The notes under the pieces were generated by a model. That model had not been told where the DNA came from and did no database searches. It saw only the letters and a list, made by a program, of their open reading frames with translations. 64,000 nt of DNA from an uncultured Kordiimonas sp. (GTDB lineage: Bacteria; Pseudomonadota; Alphaproteobacteria; Sphingomonadales; Kordiimonadaceae), in the NCBI GenBank assembly GCA_947503625.1, contig CANNEK010000001.1, forward strand, positions 1,172,152 to 1,236,151, given 5' to 3'. Positions 7,896 through 17,369 of this stretch are shown in pieces (positions within the stretch are counted from its first letter, which is position 1; every line of letters starts with the position of its first letter). Position numbers and translations under genes: made by a program.

Positions 7896-8492
7896 ATGAA
7901 GCATCCGCTAACATGTGCCCGGCTTTCGGTTTTCGTCCTGTTTTTGCTGTTTTTTGGCGCTTTTGAAGTCAGTCACGCAGAACAGCAACCCAGATATGCG
8001 ACAGAAGGCTTGGCCGCACTGGAAGAGACCCGCAGTATTCTCCTTAAACGACTATCGCTGATGCCCGGTGTCGCGCGCTACAAGTGGGAAAACGGGCTAC
8101 CAGTTGAAGACATTGAGCGGGAAGCTCTTATTCTGAAACGAACCGTCGGTACAGCAACACAAAAAGGTCTGTCCTCCGACTATGCAGAAAAAGCGGTTCT
8201 CGCCCAGATGACCGCGGCAAAGATGATCCAGTCCGGACTATTCAAAACCTGGGGCAAGGATGCTGAGTTGGTTGAAGCAACACCCCGGCGGGATCTGGTG
8301 ACTGAAATAAGGCCTGAAATTTCAACGTTAACCGACCAACTCGTTCGCCAACTCAACAAGCTCGAGACCATTGATCTGGAATGCGACACCGCAACTACAA
8401 TTCTTGTCCCACCAGAGGACAAAAGCGTTGCCGTAGATGTTTGGCAGATCGCTGCGAAGGGCATAATACCACCACGCCTCAATTGCCGGTAG
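7896..8492 (+). CDS. aroQ: Secreted (periplasmic) chorismate mutase, AroQ gamma class, 198 aa
   Basis: Converts chorismate to prephenate. The protein starts with a clear signal peptide ([20 protein letters not shown]), so it is exported to the periplasm. The mature part carries the AroQ helix-1 pattern [19 protein letters not shown] and the second-helix DIEREALIL, typical of *AroQ proteins of proteobacteria, with a C-terminal helical extension. Two ATGs are possible: 7875 and 7896. The later one gives a compact signal peptide, although the AAAGGA site lies about 12 bases away, so the start is uncertain. UbiD and a Tat-exported aminotransferase follow on the same strand. Confidence 0.8.
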   Translation: MKHPLTCARLSVFVLFLLFFGAFEVSHAEQQPRYATEGLAALEETRSILLKRLSLMPGVARYKWENGLPVEDIEREALILKRTVGTATQKGLSSDYAEKAVLAQMTAAKMIQSGLFKTWGKDAELVEATPRRDLVTEIRPEISTLTDQLVRQLNKLETIDLECDTATTILVPPEDKSVAVDVWQIAAKGIIPPRLNCR

Positions 8493-8562
8493 TCGGAGCG
8501 CTCTGCATCCTGCGACATTATCTGTCTTGGCGACATCTGATGTGTGCCGTATAACGCCGTCT

Positions 8563-10071
8563 ATGGCATATGATTCCTTACGAGATTTTATCGAACGGCT
8601 CGAAGCCGAAGGCCGCTTGGTTCGCGTAACCGAGCCGGTTTCCACCGAACTCGAGATGACCGAAATCCAGACCAGGGTGATCGCAAAAGGCGGCCCCGCG
8701 ATCCTGTTTGAAAATGTGATCAACGAGCGCGGCGAAAAATCCGACATGCCGGTTCTCGTAAACCTGTTCGGTTCCGTCGAGCGCGTGGCATGGGGCATGA
8801 ACCGGGAGCCGGATCAATTGCGCGAAGTTGGCGAAACGCTGGCATTTCTGCGCCAGCCAGAACCGCCCCGCGGTATCAAGGATGCCATTGACCTGCTGCC
8901 GCTGGCCAAACAGGTGATGGCAATGCGGCCAAAGCGGGTTAAGAAGGCACCGGTTCAGGAAGTTGTGCTGACGGGCGACGATATCGATCTTTTCAAGCTA
9001 CCGATCCAGACCTGCTGGCCCGGAGAGCCCGCACCGCTTATTACATGGCCACTGATCGTGACCAAAGGTCCGTCAGACAAAGCCGAAGACAACTATAACC
9101 TCGGCATCTACCGGATGCAGCGACTGGAAAAAAACAAAACGCTGATGCGCTGGCTCAAGCATCGCGGTGGCGCGCAGCAATACCAGCGCTGGAAAGATGA
9201 GAAACGCGAGCCTGTGCCCGCTGCAGCTGTCATCGGTGCCGATCCCGGTACCATTCTGGCGGCAGTCACGCCAGTGCCGGACACCCTGTCCGAATACCAG
9301 TTTGCCGGCCTGCTACGCGGTAAAAAAGTGCCGCTGGTTGATTGCAAAACCATTCCACTGCAAGTACCAGCCACAGCCGAAATTGTACTTGAAGGTTATG
9401 TCAGCCTTGATGAATACGGCGACGAAGGGCCATACGGTGATCACACCGGCTACTATAACAGTGTTGAGAAGTTCCCGGTGTTCACTATCACCGCGATCAC
9501 TATGCGCAAACAACCGATCTATCTGTCCACCTACACAGGCAGACCGCCAGACGAACCAAGTGTCCTTGGTGAAGCCCTGAACGAAGTCTTCATTCCGCTG
9601 CTGCAACAACAGTTCCCGGAAGTGGTGGATTTCTGGTTACCGCCAGAAGGCTGCAGTTACCGTATTGCTGTTGTCAGTATCAAGAAGGCATACGCGGGCC
9701 ACGCCAAACGCATCATGACCGGCGTCTGGTCCTATTTGCGACAGTTCGTCTACACCAAATTTGTCATTGTGGTGGACGACGACATTGATTGCCGGGACTG
9801 GAAAGATGTCATGTGGGCGATATCAACCCGCATGGACCCCGTGCGCGATATCGTGACGGTCGAAAACACACCAATTGATTATCTTGATTTCGCAAGCCCC
9901 GAAAGCGGCCTTGGCGGCAAGTTAGGGCTGGATGCCACCAACAAGGTCGGTAACGAGACCCACCGCGAATGGGGCGAGCAGATCAACATGGATGATGATG
10001 TGATCAACAAAGTGGATGACATGTGGCAAGCTCTCGGCATCCCCGGTGACTACGAGAAAATCTGGAAGTAA
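8563..10071 (+). CDS. ubiD: UbiD, 3-polyprenyl-4-hydroxybenzoate decarboxylase, 502 aa
   Basis: prFMN-dependent decarboxylase of ubiquinone biosynthesis. The sequence follows E. coli UbiD closely across its length: [49 protein letters not shown] with the catalytic Glu pair, [36 protein letters not shown] and [14 protein letters not shown]. Length (497 in E. coli) agrees. The start at 8563 ([17 protein letters not shown]) is chosen because family members begin there; no clear ribosome site is seen. An in-frame TTG lies 36 bases upstream. Its cofactor-forming partner UbiX is encoded at 51568. Confidence 0.93.
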   Translation: MAYDSLRDFIERLEAEGRLVRVTEPVSTELEMTEIQTRVIAKGGPAILFENVINERGEKSDMPVLVNLFGSVERVAWGMNREPDQLREVGETLAFLRQPEPPRGIKDAIDLLPLAKQVMAMRPKRVKKAPVQEVVLTGDDIDLFKLPIQTCWPGEPAPLITWPLIVTKGPSDKAEDNYNLGIYRMQRLEKNKTLMRWLKHRGGAQQYQRWKDEKREPVPAAAVIGADPGTILAAVTPVPDTLSEYQFAGLLRGKKVPLVDCKTIPLQVPATAEIVLEGYVSLDEYGDEGPYGDHTGYYNSVEKFPVFTITAITMRKQPIYLSTYTGRPPDEPSVLGEALNEVFIPLLQQQFPEVVDFWLPPEGCSYRIAVVSIKKAYAGHAKRIMTGVWSYLRQFVYTKFVIVVDDDIDCRDWKDVMWAISTRMDPVRDIVTVENTPIDYLDFASPESGLGGKLGLDATNKVGNETHREWGEQINMDDDVINKVDDMWQALGIPGDYEKIWK

Positions 10072-10121
10072 TTTCCCGGCTCTGTCATAGTTCGCAAAAC
10101 CGAAAACAGGGGCATACCGAC

Positions 10122-11285
10122 ATGGGACATCCACATCAAATCCTTTCTCGCAGAAAACTGCTGGGTGGCATTGCGGCGGGCACTGCATTGCTGGGAACAG
10201 GCGGGCTGTCCGCTCCGCTTTGGGCACGCGACAGTCATGTGCTGCCGTTTCGGCAAAATGCTGCCACCCTGAAACTGCATTTCAATGAAAACTCGCTGGG
10301 CATGTCACCGAAGGCAGTGATGGCGGCACAAAGTGCGGTCAAAAACAGCCCGAACCGCTACGCCGACAGCAGCATCGCGGCGCTGCGCGGTGCGCTCTCT
10401 GGTATCCTTGAGTTGCCAGCCTCACAGATCATGCTCGGCAATGGCTCAACCGACATCATCAAGGCGGTTGTCACGGCTGCTGCGCAAGTGCGCGCCACTG
10501 TGATAGAGCCAGACCCCACCTTCGGCGACGTGCGCCGATATGCGCGCGGATACGGCCTGAAGGTAATTCAAGTGCCGGTCGGGGCCGGCTTCAAAACCGA
10601 TATCGGCGCCTTGCGCGCCCGGGCCGAAGCAACAGCAGGCCCGCTGTTGATCAACATTTGCAACCCCAACAACCCCACCGGCACAATCATTGACCAAAGC
10701 GCACTGACGGAATGGATGGACGCCGCGCCCGCCGACCATATGTTCCTGATCGACGAAGCCTATTTTGATTACGCCAAAGAAAGCAATGGCTATTCAAGCT
10801 GCCTGGATGATATTCGCGGAGGCCGCGAAAACATCGTGGTGGCGCGCACATTCTCGAAGGTATACGGCATGGCGGGTATGCGGGTTGGGTTTGGCATGGC
10901 GGCCCCTGAAACTGCAAAAAGGGTTGGCACCTTTGCCCCCAATTATAACATGAGCATCGCCGGGCTCAAGGCCGCCAGCGCCTCACTCGAAGATACCGCC
11001 TTTTACAATACCAGCATGGCATCAAACGCGACGGCAAAAGCGATATTGCTGGAAACACTTGGTGAACTTGGCCTCGAGCATATCCCGAGCCACACAAACT
11101 TTGTACTGCACCGGATCGGCAGCGACCTTGATAGCTACAAGAAACGCATGGCAGACAATGGGGTTTTGGTCGGGCGGCGCATGACAGCCGAAGATGGCTG
11201 GAACCGCTTGTCAATCGGCACACCAGAAGAAATGATGGTATTTGCCAGAACGCTGCGCGCCTTCCGCGATAACGGCTGGGTTTAG
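10122..11285 (+). CDS. Tat-exported HisC-like PLP aminotransferase, 387 aa
   Basis: Fold-type I aminotransferase resembling histidinol-phosphate or aromatic aminotransferases. The mature region has LHFNENSLGMSP (substrate arm), NICNPNNPTG, FLIDEAYFDY and the PLP-lysine motif RTFSKVYGMAGMRVGFG, with a final Arg near LSIGTPEE. Unlike ordinary HisC it begins with a twin-arginine leader (SRRKLLGGIAAGTALLG, cleavage near LWARD), so it should fold with PLP in the cytoplasm and be exported. Substrate cannot be read. Its position after a periplasmic chorismate mutase raises the possibility of an extracytoplasmic aromatic amino-acid route. The next gene starts nine bases later. Confidence 0.85.
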   Translation: MGHPHQILSRRKLLGGIAAGTALLGTGGLSAPLWARDSHVLPFRQNAATLKLHFNENSLGMSPKAVMAAQSAVKNSPNRYADSSIAALRGALSGILELPASQIMLGNGSTDIIKAVVTAAAQVRATVIEPDPTFGDVRRYARGYGLKVIQVPVGAGFKTDIGALRARAEATAGPLLINICNPNNPTGTIIDQSALTEWMDAAPADHMFLIDEAYFDYAKESNGYSSCLDDIRGGRENIVVARTFSKVYGMAGMRVGFGMAAPETAKRVGTFAPNYNMSIAGLKAASASLEDTAFYNTSMASNATAKAILLETLGELGLEHIPSHTNFVLHRIGSDLDSYKKRMADNGVLVGRRMTAEDGWNRLSIGTPEEMMVFARTLRAFRDNGWV

Positions 11286-11293
11286 GACCAGGA

Positions 11294-12115
11294 ATGAAAT
11301 TTGCAAAACTATTGTCTGCCGCATTTATCGGCATTTCTACAAGCTCGGCATCTGCGGATGGCATTAAACTCTACACGTTGGATTGCGGCACCATTCAGGT
11401 GTCTGACATGGCAAGCTTTGATAACAAAGGCCGGCTCAACGGCCAATCCAGTATGCTTAAAGTGCCCTGTTATCTGATCAGGCACGCCAAGGGCGATATG
11501 TTGTGGGATGCTGGCTTCAATGAGACAATGGTCGATAATCCTCCTGCTAAGCCCAACGGGGCTTTTCTGGCCAGCATGACTGTTAAACTGACCGATCAGC
11601 TTGCGCAGCTTGGCCTCGCACCATCCGATATCGAGTATCTGGCTCTATCGCACTGGCACCCTGATCATTCAGGTAACGCCGGGTTGTTCGCGAACTCAGT
11701 ATGGGTCGTAAACCGGGCTGAACGCGACTTTATGTTCTCAGACGCAATGCGTGCCGCGAACAGCGATTATGCAGCGCTGGAAACAGCAACCACCATCCAG
11801 TTTGATGACACCTACGACGTGTTCGGTGACGGCACCGCAGTAATTACCAGCACACCCGGCCACACTTCCGGTCACTCCGTGCTGTTACTAACGCTTGAAA
11901 AGGCGGGGGCAATGTTGTTCTCCGGTGACCTTTATACTCATGCCCGTGGCCGCGAAATCAGAGCAATCCCCACTTTCAACGTGGATGCAGAACAGACCAT
12001 AAAGTCGATGGCCCTGTTCGAGCAAATCGCCATAGACAACAACGCGCGCGTGATCATTGAACATGAAAAAACCCATTTCGACGCCCTGCCCAAATTTCCA
12101 AATTATCTGAAATAA
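11294..12115 (+). CDS. Exported metallo-beta-lactamase-fold hydrolase, N-acyl-homoserine lactonase family, 273 aa
   Basis: Di-zinc hydrolase. A signal peptide (residues 1-21, ending ISTSSASA) precedes a domain with HWHPDHSGN (HxHxDH), TPGHTSGHSV and LFSGDLYTH, and a C-terminal HEKTHFDAL. This layout is typical of the AttM/AiiB-like AHL lactonase family, which opens the lactone ring of quorum-sensing signals; other lactones or esters are possible. It starts nine bases after the aminotransferase stop and its ribosome site (TAGGA) overlaps that stop, so the two are one operon. Confidence 0.8.
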   Translation: MKFAKLLSAAFIGISTSSASADGIKLYTLDCGTIQVSDMASFDNKGRLNGQSSMLKVPCYLIRHAKGDMLWDAGFNETMVDNPPAKPNGAFLASMTVKLTDQLAQLGLAPSDIEYLALSHWHPDHSGNAGLFANSVWVVNRAERDFMFSDAMRAANSDYAALETATTIQFDDTYDVFGDGTAVITSTPGHTSGHSVLLLTLEKAGAMLFSGDLYTHARGREIRAIPTFNVDAEQTIKSMALFEQIAIDNNARVIIEHEKTHFDALPKFPNYLK

Positions 12116-12205
12116 TCATCTGCTCACGCCAATGCGATTTGAATTGTACGCGCCTTCTGGCAAGGTGGCTCGGTACATTGAATGATAGGTCATAAGGGGC
12201 AGATG

Positions 12206-13234
12206 ATGGGCAAACGCAGTTACGAATTTTCACGGCGTGGCATGCTCGCGGGGCTTGCCGCCACCGGGGCAGCGGCAGGCACACTAGGTCTTTCCGCCAC
12301 GGCAAATGCGCGCAGTTTCCCGGTGTTCGGCAAAGTGGTTGATGAGCAACCGTTTGCCCGGCTTGAGGAGCTCGGCCCCGGCATCTGGGGTGTCGTATCC
12401 ACGCCGCTCAATCCTGATGGCAGCTTCAACCCGGCAGCGATCGCAACGCTATGCAATGGCGGCATCATCGCAGGTGATGAAAAAGTGGTCGCCATCGATG
12501 GCTCGTTCCAGCCCGCAGGCGCCGCGTGGCTGGCAGCACAGGCCTTAAAGCTGACCGGCAGGCCGGTCACTGACGTGATTGTCACTCACTTTCATGCCGA
12601 CCACACAGGAGGCCTTGCAGGCTACCAGCAGGGCGCGGAAGGCCCCGACATTATCGCAACAGCCAAGACCAACCAGTTGATTTTTGATCGATACGCCGGT
12701 CCTAAACAAACGCCCGAAGGCAGCTCCTTTGCCCGGTCTGCGATCCGGCCTGTGATGCCTACGCACATCATTACAGATGAAACCTCAATCATCTCGATGA
12801 ACCTTGGTGGCCGCACCATTCGGCTGCACCCCCTTAAGGGCCACACTCCAAGCGACCTTGCTGTACATGTGGAAGACGAGCCGGTGATCTTCGCGGGCGA
12901 TCTGGTGTGGGCGGGCCTGTTTCACAATTATGTTGATGCGATCCCGAGCCACCTGACAACATCAGCCCGGCAACTCCTTACGGACCCGAAACAAACTATT
13001 GTTACGGGCCACGGTGCCATCGCGAGTACTGGTGATCTGGGCAATTACCTTAACCTTCTTGATCTGGTAGAAGAAAAAGCGCGCGCCTCATATACCGCAG
13101 GCAAAACACCGGCGGAAGGCGCAGCAGGGTTTAAAGTTCCCGCGTCCCTTGGCACATGGCAGCTGTTTAACCCGCGCTACTATGAAACCGCGTTTGAAGC
13201 CTGGCGCCGCGAGCTGGCTGGCGAAACCAGCTAA
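12206..13234 (+). CDS. Tat-exported metallo-beta-lactamase-fold hydrolase, 342 aa
   Basis: Starts with a twin-arginine leader (FSRRGMLAGLAATGAAAGTLG, cleavage near TANARS). The domain carries HFHADHTGG (HxHxDH), LKGHTPSDLAVHV, FAGDLVW and a final TGHGAI, the full MBL metal set. The overall form resembles quinoprotein relay/SoxH-type MBL proteins, substrate unknown. The start at 12206 has AAGGGG six bases upstream; an earlier in-frame ATG at 12182 lies ahead of this site. It follows the AHL-lactonase-like gene by 90 bases, making three consecutive exported enzymes. Confidence 0.8.
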   Translation: MGKRSYEFSRRGMLAGLAATGAAAGTLGLSATANARSFPVFGKVVDEQPFARLEELGPGIWGVVSTPLNPDGSFNPAAIATLCNGGIIAGDEKVVAIDGSFQPAGAAWLAAQALKLTGRPVTDVIVTHFHADHTGGLAGYQQGAEGPDIIATAKTNQLIFDRYAGPKQTPEGSSFARSAIRPVMPTHIITDETSIISMNLGGRTIRLHPLKGHTPSDLAVHVEDEPVIFAGDLVWAGLFHNYVDAIPSHLTTSARQLLTDPKQTIVTGHGAIASTGDLGNYLNLLDLVEEKARASYTAGKTPAEGAAGFKVPASLGTWQLFNPRYYETAFEAWRRELAGETS

Positions 13235-13377
13235 AGCAAGATTGGCGCAACAGCATCAGGGGTGCGGCAGAATGCCCCTGCCAAAATGATATCGCCTTCT
13301 TCAAAAGCGGCGTAATGTTGCCAAAATTCTTTCTGTTCAAGGTGGACAGCAAGAATAGCTGGTGTATGTGTCTGCCC

Positions 13378-13761
13378 ATGAAACGCCCTTTGTTGAAATT
13401 GCTGCCTGCGCTGCTGCTGATCGCCTTTACGGCGAAAGCATTTGTGCCAATTGGCATGATGTTCAACGTGCGATCCTATATGATCGACGGTGTGCTGGTC
13501 ACTATCTGCTCGTCTGCGGGCGATCTGCCCTGGATGCCGGTTCATGCCAGCTATGATGGCATGGAAGACGGCGCCCCGAACGAGCGCTGCCCGATGGCAG
13601 GGCCGGATGCGCCGGTAGTGTTCGACATATCCCTGCCCCCGGCACCGATGCAGGTACGCGCGGGTCATGGGCTTAGCCTGACATCTGACCTGACAACAAT
13701 CCGAATTGAAAAACGCGCCGCCCGCGGCCCGCCTGAATCGGTCCAATACCTCTCAGTTTAG
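13378..13761 (+). CDS. DUF2946-like small exported protein, 127 aa
   Basis: A short protein with a signal segment (LLKLLPALLLIAFTAKAFVPIGMMF), a Cys in VTICSSAG, a second Cys in NERCPMAG and the ending RAARGPPE. This pattern (hydrophobic start with P-GFM-like motif, C-S/T-G, CPF-like, ARGPP) is typical of DUF2946 proteins, which often accompany metal-related outer membrane genes. The frame opens at 13315, but MKRPLLKLL at 13378 gives a normal signal peptide. A Met/His-rich outer membrane protein gene follows 27 bases later. Confidence 0.6.
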   Translation: MKRPLLKLLPALLLIAFTAKAFVPIGMMFNVRSYMIDGVLVTICSSAGDLPWMPVHASYDGMEDGAPNERCPMAGPDAPVVFDISLPPAPMQVRAGHGLSLTSDLTTIRIEKRAARGPPESVQYLSV

Positions 13762-13788
13762 CGTTCCTATTATTCAATTTGGATATCA

Positions 13789-14886
13789 ATGATGAAACAC
13801 ATCACGATGACGGCGGCAGCCCTCGGCTGCACGTTTGGCTATGCTACGGCAAATACCTTGCCGGCAGCAGCGCACGACATGCACTCAGCACCCCGCGCCT
13901 ATGACCACGCCCCTATTGGCGTTATGGGCGACCACCTACACAAGAAAGGCGAGTTTATGCTGTCTGCGCGCTATATGCGCATGGACATGGGCGGCAACAA
14001 AATCGGCACGAACGACGTGACGCCCGAGCAAATTGCAACAACAGTACCCAACCAGTTTTTCGGTAACCCAATGCAGCCTCCCACCCTGCGGGTGGTGCCA
14101 ACCGACATGACCATGGATATGTATATGCTGGGTGCAATGTATGCGCCAAGTGACGCTGTGACCCTGATGGTGATGGCCATGTACGGCGAAAGCGAAATGG
14201 ATCACATCACCTTTCAGGGCGGCATGGGAACCACCCGGCTTGGTGAATTCACCACCGGCACATCTGCCTTCGGTGACACAAGGGTTTCAGCGCTTGTCCG
14301 GTTGTTTGACAACACCGCACATAAAATACATCTGAATGCAGGCATATCGATCCCGACAGGCTCGATTTCCGAGGAAGACCGGATTTTGACGCCGATGGGC
14401 GGCACACCCACAGTACGCCTGCCCTACCCGATGCAAATCGGTTCCGGCACCTGGGATCTGACGCCCGGCATCACCTATGTTGGTCACGAAGGAAGCTGGA
14501 ACTGGGGTGCACAGGCAAACGCCACCATTCGCCTTGGTGACAACAGCGCGAATTACAGCCTGGGTGACAAATGGGAAGCCACCAGCTGGCTGGCATATGG
14601 CTTTTCAGATGCCTTTTCCCTGTCCGCCCGCCTGAAGGGCAGCACCCAGGGCCGCATTGACGGGCAGGATCCACGGATCGTTGCACCCGTTCAAACAGCC
14701 CAGACCGATTTCCATGGCGGTGAACGGCTGGACGCGCTGTTTGGTGCCAACTTTCTGGTCACAGACGGTGCTCTGAAAGGCAACAGGCTTGGTATCGAAT
14801 TTGGCGTGCCCGTCGCGCAGGACCTGAATGGCCCGCAGATGGAAACCGACTATACGCTGACAGTTGGATGGCAACTGGCCTTCTAG
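13789..14886 (+). CDS. Met/His-rich outer-membrane protein (phenol MetA-pathway/transporter-like), 365 aa
   Basis: Signal peptide (residues 1-23) followed by a beta-rich protein ending in Phe (VGWQLAF), as expected for an outer membrane barrel. The region just after the signal is rich in His and Met (HDMHSAPRAYDHAPIGVMG, then MRMDMGGNK and MTMDMYMLGAMY), which suggests metal, perhaps copper, binding. It resembles the PF13557-type proteins annotated as transporter or MetA-pathway of phenol degradation. Coupling with the DUF2946-like gene supports a metal-handling pair. Transport of metal is inferred. A GC-rich hairpin lies just downstream. Confidence 0.65.
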   Translation: MMKHITMTAAALGCTFGYATANTLPAAAHDMHSAPRAYDHAPIGVMGDHLHKKGEFMLSARYMRMDMGGNKIGTNDVTPEQIATTVPNQFFGNPMQPPTLRVVPTDMTMDMYMLGAMYAPSDAVTLMVMAMYGESEMDHITFQGGMGTTRLGEFTTGTSAFGDTRVSALVRLFDNTAHKIHLNAGISIPTGSISEEDRILTPMGGTPTVRLPYPMQIGSGTWDLTPGITYVGHEGSWNWGAQANATIRLGDNSANYSLGDKWEATSWLAYGFSDAFSLSARLKGSTQGRIDGQDPRIVAPVQTAQTDFHGGERLDALFGANFLVTDGALKGNRLGIEFGVPVAQDLNGPQMETDYTLTVGWQLAF

Positions 14887-14901
14887 GGCAAAACCCCGAA
14901 A

Positions 14902-14925
14902 GGGCAGGAATTTCCATTCCTGCCC
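14902..14925 (+). terminator. Strong hairpin after the outer-membrane protein gene
   Basis: GGGCAGGAAT and ATTCCTGCCC form a perfect ten-pair stem with a TTCC loop, 16 bases after the stop. No U-tract follows directly, so it may act as a transcript-stabilising or weak termination element. Confidence 0.55.
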
Positions 14926-15091
14926 TCAACCAAACTGTGTTTTGCCATCCGCCTGCCACAGAGCTTGCCCGATCATGCAAATTCGTATTTTTTCGATGAA
15001 CACATGAAATAACCGGCTATCCGGCATTGAACCCCGGGGGCAACTGTGGCTAAGTGACGTCAACTTTTATGGCTTATAAGGCACCGAGTAT

Positions 15092-16432
15092 ATGACGACG
15101 GATACCCTTTCCATTCTTGATGATCTGGTTCAGGCAGCGCGCAAACAGGGCGCGGATGCGGCGGATGCAGTGGCTGTTGATGCCCGCAGTCGCGGCGTTA
15201 GCTGGCGCGACGGCAAGCTTGAAGATGTGGAGGGCTCCGAAGGTGAGGATATCGGCCTGCGCGTGCTGATCGGCAAACATCAGGCAATGGTTTCCACATC
15301 AGACCGCCGTGCTGACAGCCTGAAAACTCTGGTTGAACGCACTGTCGCCATGGCAAAGGCTGTGCCAGAGGACGAATATTGCGGCCTTGCCCCCGAAGAC
15401 AGGCTGCACACCGGGGCACATGCCGATCTCGAACTTTTTGATCCAACTGAAGTTTCGGCTGACACCTTGAGGTCAATGGCCGCAGAAGCTGAAGATGCTG
15501 CACGGGGTGTTGAAGGCGTCACCAATTCGGACGGGGCCGGTGCGGGTGCATCAAGCTGGGCCATTTCACTGGTCACCACCCATGGCTTTAGTGGTCATTA
15601 TCGCGGCAGCAGCTTCTCCGCTTCCGTATCGGCAATTGCCGGCAGCGGTACAGGCATGGAACGCGATTATGAATTCACCAGCGCTCGTCACTTCAACGAC
15701 CTTACAAGCGCCGCTGACGTCGGACGGATTGCTGGCGAGCGCGCGGTAAGCCGTCTCGACCCTGCAAAAATCGAAAGCGGCCAGATGACGGTGGTATTCG
15801 ACCCGCGCGAAAGTAAAAGCCTGCTCGGGCACTTTTCTGGGGCAATCAACGGCGTAAGCGTGGCGCGGGGCACCAGCTTTCTTAAAGACATGTTGGGTCA
15901 ACCGGTGTTCAGCGGCAACGTGTCTATTATCGACGATCCTTTAAGGGTGCGCGGCCTGTCGTCAAAACTGTTTGATGGTGAAGGCGTTAAAGTTGAAAAG
16001 ATGGCCCTGGTTGACAGCGGCATATTGAAAAGCTGGACACTGAACAGCGCAGCGGCGCGCCAACTGGGAATGGATGTAACGGGCCACGCCTCGCGCGGCA
16101 CTTCATCTGCCCCCGGCATAACAACCAGCAATCTTTACATGGCACCGGGACACCTTTCGCCAGAAGAACTGTACGCCGATGTAAAGGACGGCTTCTATGT
16201 CACAGAATTGATCGGCATGGGAGTAAACGGCGTAACGGGCGACTATAGCCGGGGCGCTGCCGGGTTTAGAATTCGCGACGGCAAGCTCGCTGAAAGCGTA
16301 AGCGAAGTTACGATAGCGGGTAACCTTAAGGATATGTTCAGCTCTCTTGTGCCAGCATCGGATCTGGAATTTAAATATGGCAGCAACGCGCCGACAGTTC
16401 GCATTGACGGTATGATGATCGCTGGCGCCTGA
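15092..16432 (+). CDS. pmbA: Metalloprotease-related protein TldE/PmbA, 446 aa
   Basis: Member of the TldD/PmbA family, which forms a TldD-TldE heterodimer that degrades unfolded peptides and matures microcin B17-like peptides in enterobacteria. Visible features are the N-terminal domain (SWRDGKLEDVEGSEGEDIGLRV), the central RGSSFSASVSAIAGSG region and the C-terminal barrel with GASSWAIS, VTGDYSRGAAGF and EVTIAGNLKDMF. The TldE partner lacks the HExxxH metal site of TldD, and none is seen here. TldD is not in the window. The CysQ-like gene follows on the same strand, about 30-50 bases on. Confidence 0.9.
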   Translation: MTTDTLSILDDLVQAARKQGADAADAVAVDARSRGVSWRDGKLEDVEGSEGEDIGLRVLIGKHQAMVSTSDRRADSLKTLVERTVAMAKAVPEDEYCGLAPEDRLHTGAHADLELFDPTEVSADTLRSMAAEAEDAARGVEGVTNSDGAGAGASSWAISLVTTHGFSGHYRGSSFSASVSAIAGSGTGMERDYEFTSARHFNDLTSAADVGRIAGERAVSRLDPAKIESGQMTVVFDPRESKSLLGHFSGAINGVSVARGTSFLKDMLGQPVFSGNVSIIDDPLRVRGLSSKLFDGEGVKVEKMALVDSGILKSWTLNSAAARQLGMDVTGHASRGTSSAPGITTSNLYMAPGHLSPEELYADVKDGFYVTELIGMGVNGVTGDYSRGAAGFRIRDGKLAESVSEVTIAGNLKDMFSSLVPASDLEFKYGSNAPTVRIDGMMIAGA

Positions 16433-16485
16433 CGAGATTATGCAGCGCCTGATAACGAGGACAATTGAGGATAACACCAGCCGAA

Positions 16486-17352
16486 ATGATAGCCGCCGAA
16501 AATAACGCGCTATTCAACGAGCAAACCTGTCCCTGGAGCAGGGCAGATGACGCCCGGCTTGTGAAACAGGTTACCAAAGAGGCAGGACGTATTGCTCTTT
16601 CGTACTTCTCGCGCGACATTCAGATGTGGGAAAAATCTCCTGACAATCCGGTATCTGAAGCAGACATTGCCGTCGACACATTCCTGCGGACAACATTGCT
16701 GCAAAACAGAACCGGTTATGGCTGGCTTTCGGAAGAAACGGAAGACCAGCCGGAACGCTTGCGTTGCGGACGCCTCTGGATCGTGGACCCGATTGATGGC
16801 ACCCGGGCTTTTCTTGCAGGTGGCGATGACTGGGGGATTTCGGTGGCGCTGGTACAAGACGGCAAACCAATTGTCGCCGCGCTTTATGCCCCGGTGAAAG
16901 ACGCGTTTTATTTTGCAGAAAGCGGTGCTGGCGCTACGAAAAACAATGAACCTATCCGTGTGTCAGACTGTAGCGACCTCAGACGCGCAAAAATGATGGG
17001 CGACCCCAGCGCTTTTAAAAGCAGCAAATACTGGCCCGTCGACTGGCCAGAGACGATGATTTCGGAACAGGTCAATTCAATTGCATTGCGGATATGCCAG
17101 ATCGCAGACAGCCAGTTCGATTGCTGCGTAACCTTGCGCCCCAAAAACGATTGGGATGTAGCAGCTGCGGACCTGATCCTGTCTGAGGCCGGCGGCGAGC
17201 TGACAACCGGCGATGGGGTCAGCTTGGTTTTCAACCGGGAAAAACCCCTGCACAAACACATTGTAGCAGGAACAAAACCAATCATTCCCGCCTTGATGGA
17301 ACGCGTGACACCCGCCCTTGAGGCGTGGAGAGCCCGGCAAAGAAACGGCTGA
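16486..17352 (+). CDS. cysQ: Inositol monophosphatase-family 3'(2'),5'-bisphosphate nucleotidase (CysQ-like), 288 aa
   Basis: Mg-dependent, Li-sensitive phosphatase fold. Metal motifs are present: SEETEDQ (motif with Glu), WIVDPIDGTRAFLAG (the DPxDGT signature) and DWDVAAADLILSEAGG. These place it with CysQ/ImpA proteins that hydrolyse pAp or inositol phosphate; which one cannot be decided. Start is uncertain: the frame opens at TTG 16465 with a nearby CGAGG, while ATG 16486 lacks a well-spaced site. It follows pmbA closely, an arrangement common in alphaproteobacteria. Confidence 0.85.
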   Translation: MIAAENNALFNEQTCPWSRADDARLVKQVTKEAGRIALSYFSRDIQMWEKSPDNPVSEADIAVDTFLRTTLLQNRTGYGWLSEETEDQPERLRCGRLWIVDPIDGTRAFLAGGDDWGISVALVQDGKPIVAALYAPVKDAFYFAESGAGATKNNEPIRVSDCSDLRRAKMMGDPSAFKSSKYWPVDWPETMISEQVNSIALRICQIADSQFDCCVTLRPKNDWDVAAADLILSEAGGELTTGDGVSLVFNREKPLHKHIVAGTKPIIPALMERVTPALEAWRARQRNG

Positions 17353-17369
17353 ACTTCCTGAGGGAAAAG

